DNA from: DATLAN01 sp035527455
Lineage (GTDB): Bacteria; Planctomycetota; Planctomycetia; Pirellulales; Thermoguttaceae
NCBI GenBank assembly: GCA_035527455.1
Contig: DATLAN010000251.1
Coordinates: 1-6,521 of the forward strand
DNA: 6,521 bases
Direction of reading: 5' to 3'
This document shows positions 6,276 to 6,521 of the stretch, piece by piece (within the stretch, counting starts at the first letter, position 1; the number at the start of each line of letters is the position of its first letter). The translations under genes were made by a program, and so were the position numbers. The notes under the pieces are model-generated. The model did no database searches, was not told the DNA's origin, and worked only from the letters and a program-made list of their open reading frames with translations.

Positions 6276-6521
6276 GTTCGACTCTCAGCTTGCTCAATCA
6301 GCGCCACAGCCGCCGTCAGTTCTTACAAGACCGCCGATCGCCCCAAGCCGACGCACCGCCGATCTTGCATCATTCCCCAACGGTACAGAGCACTCTTGCG
6401 CCCCGATTGTGCGTTCCGAGGCCCGGAGTGGTGTGATTGGACCTGTTTTCGATTCGCGGCGATTCTGGGGCCGTATTTGGGCAGTTTACCCCGGGGAAAT
6501 GACCCAAGATCGGCTCGGCCG

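Larger units (their letters stand above)
5814..6521. other. 708-bp region without a convincing gene
   Basis: After the GH123 stop I find no frame with a start, ribosome binding site and recognisable residues on either strand. The region holds the hairpin near 5833-5869, a perfect 7-bp hairpin (ACCCGGA 6190-6196 / TCCGGGT 6202-6208, 5-nt loop), a 10-bp direct repeat ACCGCCGATC (6330-6339 and 6355-6364), and the short minus-strand frame at 6135-6275. It may be decayed coding sequence or the upstream region of a gene beyond the right edge. Confidence 0.45.

Noticed and set aside
6330..6364. Two copies of ACCGCCGATC as a possible CRISPR or iteron array
   Set aside because: Only two 10-bp copies, 25 bp apart start to start, with no further units. 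Too short and too few for an array or origin.

Overview
The window looks like an accessory, carbohydrate-degrading stretch of a GC-rich bacterium with many secreted enzymes. A Planctomycetota-like or Hydrogenedentota/Armatimonadota-like host fits best: there is a secreted clan-D glycosidase-like protein, a secreted GH123/DUF4091 protein, loose gene packing and long non-coding gaps. This is an inference from gene content, because no marker gene is present.

Layout. (1) On the minus strand, 1218 down to the left edge, lies the N-terminal 406 codons of an exported glycoside hydrolase with melibiase-like (GH27/GH36, clan D) features. It has no stop inside the window. (2) On the same strand upstream (1530-1811) sits a truncated IS3-type OrfA transposase fragment. 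It keeps a good ribosome binding site and a plausible promoter, but its transposase homology stops after about 62 residues, inside a small hairpin. No OrfB or clear terminal repeats are visible. (3) On the plus strand, 2153-3901 encodes a 582-residue exported protein of unknown function whose C-terminal half looks like beta-propeller repeats. (4) A 319-bp gap follows, holding two striking inverted repeats. The second directly abuts the ribosome binding site of the next gene. (5) On the plus strand, 4221-5813 encodes a 530-residue exported GH123/DUF4091 glycoside hydrolase with the family's adjacent Asp-Glu pair. (6) The last 708 bp hold no convincing gene, only a hairpin after the GH123 stop and a short minus-strand frame that may be a gene remnant.

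How the parts fit. The three substantial genes all begin with a Sec-type signal peptide, and two are glycoside hydrolases. A shared role in breaking down extracellular or periplasmic glycans (alpha-galactoside-type and N-acetylhexosamine-type linkages) is plausible. The genes are not one operon: the first is on the opposite strand, and the two plus-strand genes are 319 bp apart with hairpins between them. I see no CRISPR array, tRNA, rRNA, defence system or phage module. I do not see strong evidence for a wholly new system; the most unusual items are the unknown secreted protein, the hairpin next to the GH123 start, and the degraded transposon upstream of the clan-D glycosidase.
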